The notes under the pieces were generated by a model, which was not told where the DNA came from, made no database searches, and worked only from the letters and a program-made list of their open reading frames with translations. Of a DNA stretch of 64,000 nt, positions 55,776 through 64,000 are shown one piece after another; the stretch's first letter is position 1, and each line of letters opens with the position of its first letter. This DNA is from Telopea speciosissima. Its lineage: Eukaryota; Streptophyta; Magnoliopsida; Proteales; Proteaceae. The DNA lies in contig NC_057920.1 of the NCBI RefSeq assembly GCF_018873765.1, positions 7,205,307 through 7,269,306 of the forward strand, given 5' to 3'. A program made the translations under genes and the position numbers.

Positions 55776-55776
55776 T

Positions 55777-55990
55777 TCAGGGATAGGCTGGCCCATATCC
55801 AAGGCCAGGTTGGAGTAGGCTGGACTCAAGACTGGGCTTCAAGGAAAGCCCATTCTAGCCCAACCTGATAATGGGTTTCAAAATCCCAGACTTGGCCAAC
55901 CTGCTGGCTGAAAAGTTCACCCCAAGCTCTATCGGGCTCAGGGTGGGCTTGGGTAAGCTCGAGATTCGTAACTTAACTTGCACCTTTAGC
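55777..55990. mobile_element. Degenerate GGGTCGGGTT-family hAT-like MITE fragment
   Basis: GGATAGGCTGGCCCATATCC, CAGGTTGGAGTAGGCTGGAC, GGGCTCAGGGTGGGCTTGGG and the end ACTTGCACCTTTAG match the family theme and its CTTGCACCCCTA terminus. The start is eroded and no duplication is evident. Confidence 0.5.
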
Positions 55991-56056
55991 CTTCTTCACT
56001 CATTTCGACTGGAATTCAAACGTAGGTAAAGAAAGTTTTCAAGTTTGTAAAAAAAT

Positions 56057-56419
56057 TTAGGGAGAACATTATTTATGGGGGAGTGTGGACCTTGCGCGCC
56101 ACCTTGGCCAATAAAAGGGGGCACAAAAGCCTCTTGGGGTTGGAATACGAAAAATTATTTCCTCTAGTTCCCTGCCCGGCCCAGTTCCCCAATGCCTCTA
56201 ATAAGGGGTCGGTGGACCCCATCTGGGTAGAGTGTTTGAGTAGGGGTAGGGTGGTCATTGTGCCCCCTTTGTTAGAGGCACTGGGGAACTAGGCCTGGCA
56301 AGGAACTGGAGGGGATAAAGATCCATAGGATTACCCGCCTTGCTTAGGTGGTGGGATGGTCATTTTACCCTAAACTATGTTTGAGCGTAGACCTTGTATT
56401 CCCCCACAGAGAACTTTTC
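56057..56419. mobile_element. MITE carrying a nested foldback element
   Basis: Outer ends AGGGAGAACATTATTTATGG plus GGGAGTGTGG (56058-56090) and GTATTCCCCCACAGAGAACT (56397) are imperfect inverted repeats. Inside, at about 56140-56330, lies a complete CTCTAGTTCC foldback: TTTCCTCTAGTTCCCTGCCC pairs with GGCAAGGAACTGGAGGGGAT, and CAATGCCTCTAATAAGGGG pairs with CCCTTTGTTAGAGGCACTGG. Nesting shows that the foldback inserted after the outer MITE. Confidence 0.7.
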
Positions 56420-56658
56420 TCCAAAATTTTACATTCTTTTTCTTAATAGAGATATTTTTCCCCAAACTTTGTCATCTTTGATTTATGATATCATTTTTCT
56501 TAGGAAAAAGTTTTTGTGCACCGCTATGCAAGTTCGGTCACGGATGGAGATAATTAATTACTCGAAATGATCAAAAACCCTTTATTACACGCATCATACC
56601 ATGCACAAATGTGGTGCACGAAAAGCTTCCCCTTTTCCTTAATTTACCCTTGGTCAAG

Positions 56659-56866
56659 TTTTTTTTTTGTTGGGGTGCAATTCAAGGGCCGCTTGGCCAT
56701 CAGGGCCTCACAAGGAGGCATGGAGAAGACCCACAAGGGATCAAATATGGTACTCATAGGGCTCCATTTCTTAGAAAACAAGTAAATGTGGACTTGATGC
56801 CGCTAAGGAGATTTGAACCACCGACGCAGTTCTCCCTATGGATCGGCCCCTTGGCCAAGTTTGGGT
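56659..56866 (-). mobile_element. tRNA-derived SINE-like element
   Basis: On the minus strand, CTTGGCCAAGGGG (A-box-like, about 56849-56859) and GGTTCAAATCTCC (B box, about 56807-56819) are spaced as in RNA polymerase III promoters. The body ends in an A run (T run 56659-56668 on the plus strand). This is the plan of tRNA-derived SINEs with A tails. A clear target duplication was not found. Confidence 0.55.
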
Positions 56867-57246
56867 TCACTACAAATGAAAAGTAAATGAATAGCAAAGT
56901 ATAGGTTCTTTTTTTTTTTGGTAAGAATAGCAAAGTATAGGTTCACTTTAAATGAAGAAGTAAATGAATTGTACTAAAGTTTTATTGCACTCTGCTCTGC
57001 TGTACACCCCATATTTTTTTTTTATGAGGACTGTACACCCCATATTACCAAATAAAGGCCACTTCTCAACACCAACCCCAATCACTGTCATTTATAATGC
57101 AGGCAGAGACCATTTTTTGAAGCATTAAAGAAAAGTCTCAAGCACTGCCATAACCAGAACTGGGCTCAGATTTATTAGATACTAGAGGTGGGAGGATGGA
57201 AACCAACACTGTAGCACTATACAGGGCAGTCTCTTCTTTTCTTCCC

Positions 57247-57620
57247 CCCCCCCCCCTACCCGAACTGAACTCCTTGAAGATTTGTGTGCATCTTAGGAGG
57301 TCAAGGGATCAACTATCTTGCACAAAAAGGTGCTCCTCCACCCTCCCCCACTTTGTAATTAATGGCGTCGATCAGGATGGTTCCTAATCGATTCCGGTTC
57401 TAAGGGATCAATTCCATAATCGTATTAAACGGTCCCCCCCCCCCCCCCGAATTGAACTCCTTGAAGATTTGTGTGTATCTTAGGAGGTCAAGGGATCAAC
57501 TATCTTGCACAAAAAGGTGCTCCTCCACCCTCCCCCACTTTGTAATTAATGGCGATGATCAGGATGGTTCCTAATCGGTTCCGGTTCTAAGGGATCAATT
57601 CCATAATCGTATTAAACGGT
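57247..57620. repeat. 187-bp tandem duplication with poly-C junctions
   Basis: Copies 57247-57433 and 57434-57620 each begin with a run of at least 13 C, then GAACTCCTTGAAGATTTGTG, and end GTATTAAACGGT. They differ at only a few bases outside the C run. The C run at each unit start suggests slippage or repair-mediated copying. Confidence 0.9.
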
Positions 57621-57640
57621 TTCAAAACTATTATCTGGTA

Positions 57641-57745
57641 CCCTTTTTTCCTTTTATAGGTAGGAGACCCCAAAGAGATTTGAACTCATGACATTTTATT
57701 TGTGAGGCATGATATTTGTCAATTAAGCTATCCCCTTGGCGTTTA
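57641..57745 (-). mobile_element. tRNA-derived SINE-like element
   Basis: Minus strand GCCAAGGGGATAGCTTAATT (A-box region) and GAGTTCAAATCTC (B box at 57675-57687) precede an A-rich tail. The layout is typical of plant tRNA-derived SINEs; it is short and may be truncated. Confidence 0.5.
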
Positions 57746-57749
57746 AGCA

Positions 57750-58482
57750 AATAAACCATGAGTTCCCCCACACCCCAAGACAAGAAAGCATAGTAAATCT
57801 TCTTTTTATGGAACCCAACACTCGTGGTTCTCATTATTACAGTCCTGTTTAATACTAAGACAATCTAGTTCCCGTTCGTTAACGATTTTGGGTACTCAAA
57901 TAAGTCCAAAATTCCTAAATACACACATATAATTTCTCAAGCATACAAGTATTTGAATATGGGAAAAACTACACTATCAGGTCACATGGCTCCTATGCTT
58001 AGACACGAAATCGCTCTGCCCCATGGAAAATACCGCCCTACTCCAACGAAAAGTTGGAAATCCCGTCCAGGTTGATGCTTCACGCATGATCTCATTGACC
58101 AACACACACGTGCAAATTCTAGAGTCCCAAACAATGTTCTCTCACTCATTGAATATATATCTTACATACGTACAAATAATCAAACATAAGCGTCTTTTTT
58201 ATTGGTAATTATGATATAAAACTTATAGTAATAGCAATTAAATATACATCTTAAAAGTGTTCTAGCAATTCCAATTCAACCAGTTCCTTATTGATCTTTT
58301 ATAACCCATCTCAGGACTTTCCAGTCCCATTTATAATTGGCATTAAAATCAGCTCCTAGAATTATCTCATTTAGTAATGGGAGGGATCAATTTCAGAAAA
58401 GTTCTCAATTGTAAATTAACAATTTTACTTGTGATATATTCCCTTGTTGATCTATGCAATGCATGATCAGTTTACTTGTACC
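57750..58482. other. Intergenic DNA, nothing recognised
   Basis: AT-rich sequence without a supported gene. Confidence 0.5.
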
Positions 58483-58556
58483 TAGGGGTGCAAGTTTGGC
58501 CTCGCCGACCCCAGCCTACCCTGAGCCTGAACAAGGCTTGAGTTGAGATACTTTGG

Positions 58557-61160
58557 TTGAGTTGTAGGTATCTTTCAACCCATTTGCAATCATCCCTGCA
58601 AACCCCTTTGATTGAACCCATTTGCAATCATCCCTTGAAACCATGTAATGTCCCCACCTTCACATACCTAAAAAAAAAAAAAAAACAAAAACAAAAAACC
58701 TGCAACTCATCTTTCCCAAATCGTTTAGGGTTTGGGGAAGATGAGTTATTGAATCGTTTTGCTTATCAATTACAGAGGATGGGCATATTCAATTACAGAG
58801 ATTCTCTACAATACTATTGATGCAAGTAGTGGATTCTATAGATACCCAATGAGTAATAGGAAAATTTGGAAGATGGGCACTTGGTGCTTGAGGGCGACGG
58901 AGGGTTGACCATGGGGGATCCTCCTTAGTAGGAGGGCCCTATTCCCACCATGCAGCGATCTACGTATGCTTCTATGGTGACCAGAGGCTTGGTGTTTGAG
59001 CCGGAGGTGGTTCCTTTGAGGTGTCCTACCACCCATATGGGTTGCCTTGCTGTGATTTTCACCCAAGAAGAGATTGAGCGATCGGAACACCCGTTTAGAC
59101 ATTGCCTTATTGCCAAGTGCACATATGGCAGGCCGTCGTTGTTTGATGTGAAGACAGAGTTGCAGGCTTCGTTTCACTTGTCGGCGGACGTGGCAATTTC
59201 AAGTTTAGACCAGCGGCACCTCCTATTGCGTTTTGTGGATCGTGCCGATTTTGTGAAGGTCTGGTTGAAGGAACAGCTTCACATTCAAGGGTTTTTGTTT
59301 AGGTTTTTCAAGTGGACTCGACATTTTAGACTGGGCAGTGAGTCCCCCATCGTCCTTGTGTAGATATCTTTCCCGGGTATGCCGGTGAACCTGTATCAAG
59401 GGAATTTCCTGCTCTCTATGGCCGGAGCAATTGGAAAACCAATCAAGGTTGATGGCGCGACTGCGGGCTGCTCGTGCACGGTTGCGGCTAGAGTTTGTGT
59501 GGAGTTGGATTTGCACGATCATCGTCCAGAAAGGGTTTGGGTAGGCTGTGGAATGGAAGGTTTTTTCCAGAAGGTTGTGTACGAACGCATTCCGGCGTAC
59601 TGTGGTGTGTGTCTTAAGGTGGGTCACGGCGCGGGGAGCTGTAGGAGGAGCCAGGGAAAGGGCAATGGACGTGGTTTGGCCATCGATAAAGAGAAAGCTG
59701 TGCACACGGAGGTTTTGGAGGGGGTGCTACCTGCGCCGATAGGGGTTGCTGGCGGAGGAGATGAAACAATGGGGGTCTCGGGCGAAGGTGATTCACCTGC
59801 GTCGACAGGGGGAGGTGAGAACTTGCACGTGGCTGAGGGTGTCGATGGGGGCGCACAGGGTGTTCACAATAATGGGGATCTGGTCGCACGTGCCTCTGTA
59901 TTTGTGTGCTTACTGGGCGATTTGCCACACCGGGATCTCAGGCCGGTGTGAGGGGGGAGGCGCATCAAACAGAAGCGGTTCCAGGGGTGGTTGTGGAGGA
60001 CGACTGTGCTCAGTTGTGCTCTGGTGCTGTGAGTATGGAGAGGGCGGAACCCTAGGTGGTGTTGGAGCAAGTTCAGCTTGCTAGTGTCGAGGCTTCAGTG
60101 TCTAAGGAGGGTGAATTGGAAGGCGTTGGCCTGTTGCAGATGGAACGCGTGGAAGGGGAGCTGGGTGTTGATCTCGGCCAAGGTGTTGAAGGCACGCAGG
60201 TGTTTGGTTTTCCAGTGGCATATGATGGCGGCTCTGGGGTGGTGTTAGGTGCAAGGCAGGAGTGGCGTCGGAGGGTTGCGCCGGCGATGGAGGAACAGGC
60301 ACAGGGATGCAACGAGGGAGGGGAAAGAAACGTACCCAGATCGGATACGTCGCAGCACATGGAACCTGTTTTGATTCTATCTTTTACGGCTAAAAACCAG
60401 GGATCTCTTGGAGTTTTGAATCAGGGAGACAAATCCTCATTGCACTCAACTTTGAGAGTAAGTGACTCGCTGGCCCAGTGCGCCTTGGACGTGCCAAGTG
60501 GCAACACCGAAGTGGAACAGGTTGGATTGCTTGGAAATAGAGTGGCACAAGCAGTTTTGGAGAAAACCCGAGAATCATCTTCAGATGATGACTACGGAGA
60601 ACAAAATCAGTCAATTGAGGAAGGTGGAGCTTCTTCCCCGGTCTTGGTGACGTGCTGTGATAATGGCAGGTTGGTCGTGGTGCATCATGATGTTTCATCA
60701 ACAGGGCAGGAGGATGAAAATTGCAATGAGACCCCTTTCATCAAGGTGGTGAGATGGAAGCAGAATCGTGAGAAACATATTTTAACGACTAATGTTATCT
60801 CTGCTTCAAGGCGAAGATGTCAAAAGAAGGCAAAGCTTGGTGTTAAAACGATGGACACGGTAGTAGAAAAGGAGATTTCATCTCCCTTTTTACCAGAGGA
60901 GGAGGCTCGTGTGGCTTTTGATGGGCCTGGTGTATATTCTGGGATCCCCCGAAGATCAAATAGGACAAGGACCACCTCGGTACGCCTTGCAAAGCATCCG
61001 TAGGCTTGCTTTATTATTTTTCTCGGGTTAGCCCTCACTAATATGGCTAAGGACTGAGTCCCCTTTTAAGTTGTGGCGTTCTCTGCCAGTACTTTGTCAT
61101 AGGCTTGATTGGCCCCTTTTATATATTCAATAAAATTGCTCTTTTAAAAAAAAAAAAAAA
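58557..61160 (+). mobile_element. ORF1-only LINE-like retroposon (half-LINE)
   Basis: The 2.6-kb insertion is bounded by direct repeats AGTTGAGATACTTTGG (58541-58556 and 61161-61176) and ends in a poly(A) run, so it was placed by target-primed reverse transcription. It encodes an L1-type ORF1 (58950-61003). After the ORF only about 155 bp of 3' UTR follows, with TTCAATAAAATTGC as a likely polyadenylation region. No endonuclease or reverse transcriptase is present. An A-rich patch lies near the 5' end (58671-58699). Confidence 0.85.
58950..61003 (+). pseudogene. LINE ORF1 protein: DUF4283 domain plus CCHC zinc knuckle
   Basis: The frame starts MQRSTYASMVTRGLVFEPEV at 58950. A DUF4283-like RNA-binding region follows (CLIAKCTYGRPSLFDVKTEL, DLRHLLLRFV-like DQRHLLLRFVDRADFVKVWL, FRFFKWTRHF), then an in-frame TAG at 59361. 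The same frame continues with MPVNLYQGNFLLSMAGAIGK, GGAVARVCVELDL-like VAARVCVELDL and the CX2CX4HX4C knuckle CGVCLKVGHGAGSC (about 59601-59642). The TGA at 59949 ends this frame. A long acidic/polar tail follows in another frame at 60056-61003, ending IPRRSNRTRTTSVRLAKHP. In full L1-type elements ORF1 binds RNA and assists ORF2. One nonsense codon and one frameshift make this copy a pseudogene. Confidence 0.8.
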
Positions 61161-61559
61161 AGTTGAGATACTTTGGCCCTAAGGGCGGGTCAGTGTTGGA
61201 AATTTTGGCCTTGAGTCAAGGTCAGGCCAGCCTGGGCCAGGGTTGAGACCTTGGGTTAAGCCTAGCCCAGCTCGGCTCTGTCTTCATCATCATCTTCTTC
61301 TTCTTCTTGCTCCTGTGCTCTTGTTCTTTCTTTTTCTTCTCGTCAGTCTGGTCCAACCCCTACATCTCCCTTCCTCCTTTCCAGGGTCAAGGCCAATCAA
61401 GATTAGCCCGACCTGACTCGACCCTAAGGGTGGGTTAGGGTTGGATTTTTGAGGATCAGAGTCAGGCCAGATTAGGCCTAGACCCGACTAAGGGGACTCA
61501 ACATTGAGCTAGGCTTTAAAAATGGATCCCAACCCGACCATGTTACACCCCTACTTGTA

Positions 61560-62142
61560 CCACCACATTTTTTTTTTAAAATGTGCCAACAATTGGAGGA
61601 AAGTCTTACACTCTTGCGTATAAACCGGGTGTGATTAACATAGTGGCCTCAGCCTATCTTGGCCCCACTGCCGAAGATAGCCCAGTGGACCGGGCTAAAT
61701 TTGACCTGGCCCCTGAACACCTATAGGTTCATTGGTTCACAGGGCCACACCAGGAAGATCTCTGATTCAGACTTTGTGAGTTCAAAATTTTGAATTTAAA
61801 AAATGTGTACAAGAGCCTATCTAAAATTCAAACGGGAATGGGCGGTCCAACACTTTCTGCGACCTTCCATTATCATGTGGAAAATATTAAGTAAATAAGA
61901 ACAGTTTTTTTTTTTGTTGAATAAGAACAGTTGTTTTATCCTCTTTGTCTGTTCGAACCTTCTCACTTTCTCAGAGATATTTTGTGGTCCCCACAATCAA
62001 TGAACTAAAATTACATCGGAGAAACGTGGTTGACACGATTCCGACCATAATTTCCCTCACTCGGGGTTTCCATTCTACTCCGTACACGACGCGTTCCATT
62101 CTATTTACTTCTACGCTACCCCGCGTTTTGAGCGTGTATGAA
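61560..62142. other. Intergenic DNA, nothing recognised
   Basis: No gene or bounded element is seen. A T-run with repeated AATAAGAACAG flanks 61895-61930, which could be a small duplication. Confidence 0.45.
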
Positions 62143-62612
62143 TATAGAGATGTAAATGGATCGGATATTGACCGGATGCGAATAGTTATTGATTGGATAT
62201 GGTGGATATGGAAACCATTAAACAAATATAGATGCAAATCGAATTTGGATTTTTAATTATTTGATGACATTCGTGACTTGTGTAACTAGAACTTTAACTT
62301 GTTTAACCAAAACCTTCCTCCCATTGACGAGCACAAGTCACTATCAATCCATATCTCTCAGCTCTCTTAATCTCATGATTCACTTTTCACCATTCTCTAA
62401 AATCTATCGAGTGCTAAAACAAAATTTTCAAGATCATTAGTTACTTAATTTTTTCTAAGATTTTGTTGGACATTTATTCGGGTTAGATATTTTTTTTTTT
62501 CTGGATTATTTGAATTCAAATCCGATATCTCTAAATGGATACAGGTACCCCTAAACAAATATAAATGCAAATTAAATTTGGATTTTTTAATATCCATTTA
62601 TATCCCTATTTA
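62143..62612. mobile_element. MITE with ATAGAGATGTAAATGGAT-type inverted ends
   Basis: The left end ATAGAGATGTAAATGGATCG and the right end ATCCATTTATATCCCTAT are inverted copies matching at about 15 of 18 positions. Inner AACAAATATAGATGCAAATC and AACAAATATAAATGCAAATT are direct copies about 340 bp apart. No transposase. A fragment with the same terminus lies near 28439. Confidence 0.6.
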
Positions 62613-62872
62613 AAAGAAATGAGTGGCTAGGATTCTTCTTACAATGGGATTCCTTTTTCTGATGTGAAACCTAGTCCTGCATTGTCTTGGTAATATTTCC
62701 TACTCTTAAATATAAAAAGAAAATTTGGAGAAGGGTTCTCTGTCCGTCAATAAGAAGCAACATTTTTTGCATTAACGAGGGGTGGTCATTTTGCCTCCTT
62801 TTGTGTCTGGCACTCTGGCAGTATGTTTAAATTTGTTTTTCATTTTTTTTTATTAAATATATATATGGGATC

Positions 62873-63025
62873 TCTATCCGAAAATGTGGCCTATGCCAGC
62901 ACTCCCATGAGTCTATCTCTTTCCTCCCCATGTGAAAAGACACCTCTGCCCCTTTATTTTAAGGAAGAGAGAGATAGACACATGGGAGTGCTGGCTACAC
63001 TCTCGGACAAAAAACTGCTTCCACA
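62873..63025. repeat. Foldback element, ATGGGAGTGCTGGC family (copy 2)
   Basis: Left arm GTGGCCTATGCCAGCACTCC plus CATGAGTCTATCTCTTTCC pairs with right arm AGAGAGATAGACACATGGGA plus GTGCTGGCTACACTC. The loop of about 40 bp includes GACACCTCTGCCCC. It closely matches 27940-28095. Confidence 0.8.
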
Positions 63026-63229
63026 TATATATATTTTAATCTATTTCTCGCCAACCAAACACAACCTTAGGCTATGTTTTGAAAGCGAGAAATCTCATCC
63101 AAACATAGCCTTAGATTAGAGTAGGTAGTAAGGAAGAATGTTTGAAAATTGACGTGCCAAAATGAGAAAAGTTCGTACCCTAAATAAATCGAACATTTTG
63201 CTTTTGACCCGGCAGTTTCCGGGCAGTTT

Positions 63230-63726
63230 CCCAAAAGATCCGGGAAGAGGAAGAACATTTCCCTTGGCCCTCAGAGTCCTCTGTCCCTCTGCCGGTGGCA
63301 GATTTCAACTGTCGTTTTTCAACAAATATCGGATCCTGCAATTAATCTATCTATTGTTTCTTCATCGTCTGGTCTTCTTCTTTTTCCTTCTCCTTCTTCT
63401 GTTTCTCAAACACGATAGGGAGAGATTGGTGAGTAATTGACGAAGAGATCAATTTTGGAATTTTTGGTAGTGCTTCTTCTTTTCCATATTCGCCGAAAGA
63501 GCGCACAAACGCTTACGCGTGTAACCCGTGATTGGACTGCGAATAATGCTGCTTTACTATGTGTATCTCCACCTACTTTTTAATTGAATGCAGTGAAAGT
63601 AATGTTCAATTCCGAACAACAACTGAAGTTGCATTACATTAATTAAGAAGCTCAAGAGGAGGAGGAAGAAGAAGAAGAAGAAGAAGAAGAAGAGTAGAAG
63701 CAGAGGTGGAAGAAGCAAAATAAACG
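63230..63726 (+). promoter_or_regulatory. Upstream/5' UTR region of the Ca2+-ATPase gene with a possible leader intron
   Basis: The region before the ATG contains a (GAA)n run at about 63657-63692 in the probable 5' UTR. A donor GATTG/GTGAGTAATTG near 63430 and an acceptor TTGAATGCAG near 63592 could define a leader intron of about 160 bp. CT-rich DNA at 63360-63405 would then be leader exon. All of this is read from signal quality only. Confidence 0.4.
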
Positions 63727-63900
63727 ATGGAGAGCTACCTGAAACACAACTTTGATGTAAAGTCGAAGAACTCGCCGGATGAGGCGCTTGAACGATGGAG
63801 GAAGCTCTGTGGGGTCGTTAAGAATCCCAAACGGAGGTTCCGCTTCACTGCCAACCTCTCCAAGCGTTGCGAGGCCGAGGCTATGCGACGTACGAATCAG
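63727..63900 (+). CDS. ACA: Autoinhibited Ca2+-ATPase (ACA1/ACA2 type), first coding exon
   Basis: The 58 codons from ATG 63727 read MESYLKHNFDVKSKNSPDEA, RWRKLCGVVKNPKRRFRFTA and NLSKRCEAEAMRRTNQ, then a GT donor at 63901 (GTCTCT). This is the N-terminal start of plant type IIB P-type Ca2+ pumps of the ACA1/2/7 group. The basic-aromatic stretch at residues about 20-45 is the calmodulin-binding autoinhibitory region: Ca2+/calmodulin binding relieves inhibition so the pump exports Ca2+ from the cytosol. The family protein is about 1015 residues with ten membrane spans; all of that lies beyond the right edge. The first exon has no lesion. The exact paralogue cannot be told from 58 residues. Confidence 0.9.
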
Positions 63901-64000
63901 GTCTCTTTTCTTCATCTGTGGCTTTTTATTTTTTGGTCCGATCCGGTCCAATGGATCTATCTCCTAAACTGAAAACTTAACCTTATTTAATGCTTTCTTA

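Larger units (their letters stand above)
58483..61553. mobile_element. hAT-like MITE, GGGTCGGGTT family (copy 4), split by a LINE-like insertion
   Basis: Starts TAGGGGTGCAAGTTTGGCC and ends CCATGTTACACCCCTA; TAGGGGTG/CACCCCTA are perfect terminal inverted repeats. An exact 8-bp target duplication, CTTGTACC, lies at 58475-58482 and 61554-61561. TIR plus 8-bp duplication is the hAT signature. Family motifs occupy 58483-58556 and 61177-61553; without the insertion the element is about 450 bp. It has no transposase. Confidence 0.88.

Noticed and set aside
56800..56866. A tRNA gene on the minus strand
   Set aside because: A and B boxes are present, but a full cloverleaf with acceptor stem is not; a SINE fits better with the A tail.
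56567..56886. Possible small genes at 56.6-56.9 kb
   Set aside because: The region is a tRNA-derived SINE on the opposite strand; the open frames are incidental.
59614..60360. Proline/histidine-rich minus-strand frames
   Set aside because: They are antisense shadows of the GC-rich LINE ORF1.
60056..61003. 315-codon frame as an independent host gene
   Set aside because: It is the frameshifted tail of the LINE ORF1, lies between the target duplications of the retroposon and ends just before its 3' UTR.
1..64000. CRISPR array, riboswitch, operon or defence island
   Set aside because: No regular spacer-repeat pattern or prokaryotic gene organisation exists; this is plant nuclear DNA.

Overview
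The window is plant nuclear DNA. It is AT-rich, its genes carry GT-AG introns, and much of it is transposable-element debris. The recognisable genes are angiosperm ones: the kinesin KCBP, the strigolactone receptor D14 and an ACA-type Ca2+-ATPase. The repeat style (short hAT-like MITEs, an Au-type SINE, copia LTR elements) would suit an early-diverging eudicot or a magnoliid, but that lineage call is inference only.

Layout. (1) 1-16.1 kb, minus strand: the N-terminal half of KCBP, with nine coding exons assigned by splice sites and reading phase. The rest of the gene lies beyond the left edge. A 10.7-kb intron (2292-13040) separates the MyTH4 exons from the FERM exons. It holds an old, broken copia element (about 2690-13010). 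That element is interrupted by a much younger copia element (2960-8600, 338-bp LTRs, TSD AACCG), an Au-type SINE, an apparently organelle-derived fragment and two further insertions. (2) 16-21.7 kb: intergenic DNA with a short, internally deleted copia element (17204-18988) whose right LTR has become a hairpin. (3) 21.8-26.0 kb, plus strand: a decayed, intron-bearing pseudogene of SKI3, the TPR subunit of the Ski complex. (4) 26-45 kb: mostly repeats, namely several MITE and foldback families, LTR pieces and a truncated minus-strand copia element (40.98-44.25 kb). One small acidic ORF at 33381-33761 looks like a real but unnamed plant gene. (5) 45.0-46.0 kb, minus strand: a complete two-exon D14 gene with its catalytic triad. 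(6) 46-63 kb: repeats, including a hAT-like MITE split by a 2.6-kb LINE-like insertion that encodes only ORF1 (58483-61553). (7) 63.7 kb to the right edge: the first coding exon of an ACA1/ACA2-type autoinhibited Ca2+-ATPase.

The functional genes look like independent neighbours; plant genes are not arranged in operons. No dedicated multi-gene system (defence island, biosynthetic cluster, CRISPR) is visible. The points of most interest are the nested mobile elements: the half-LINE inside a hAT MITE, the LTR hairpin, and the multiply invaded KCBP intron.
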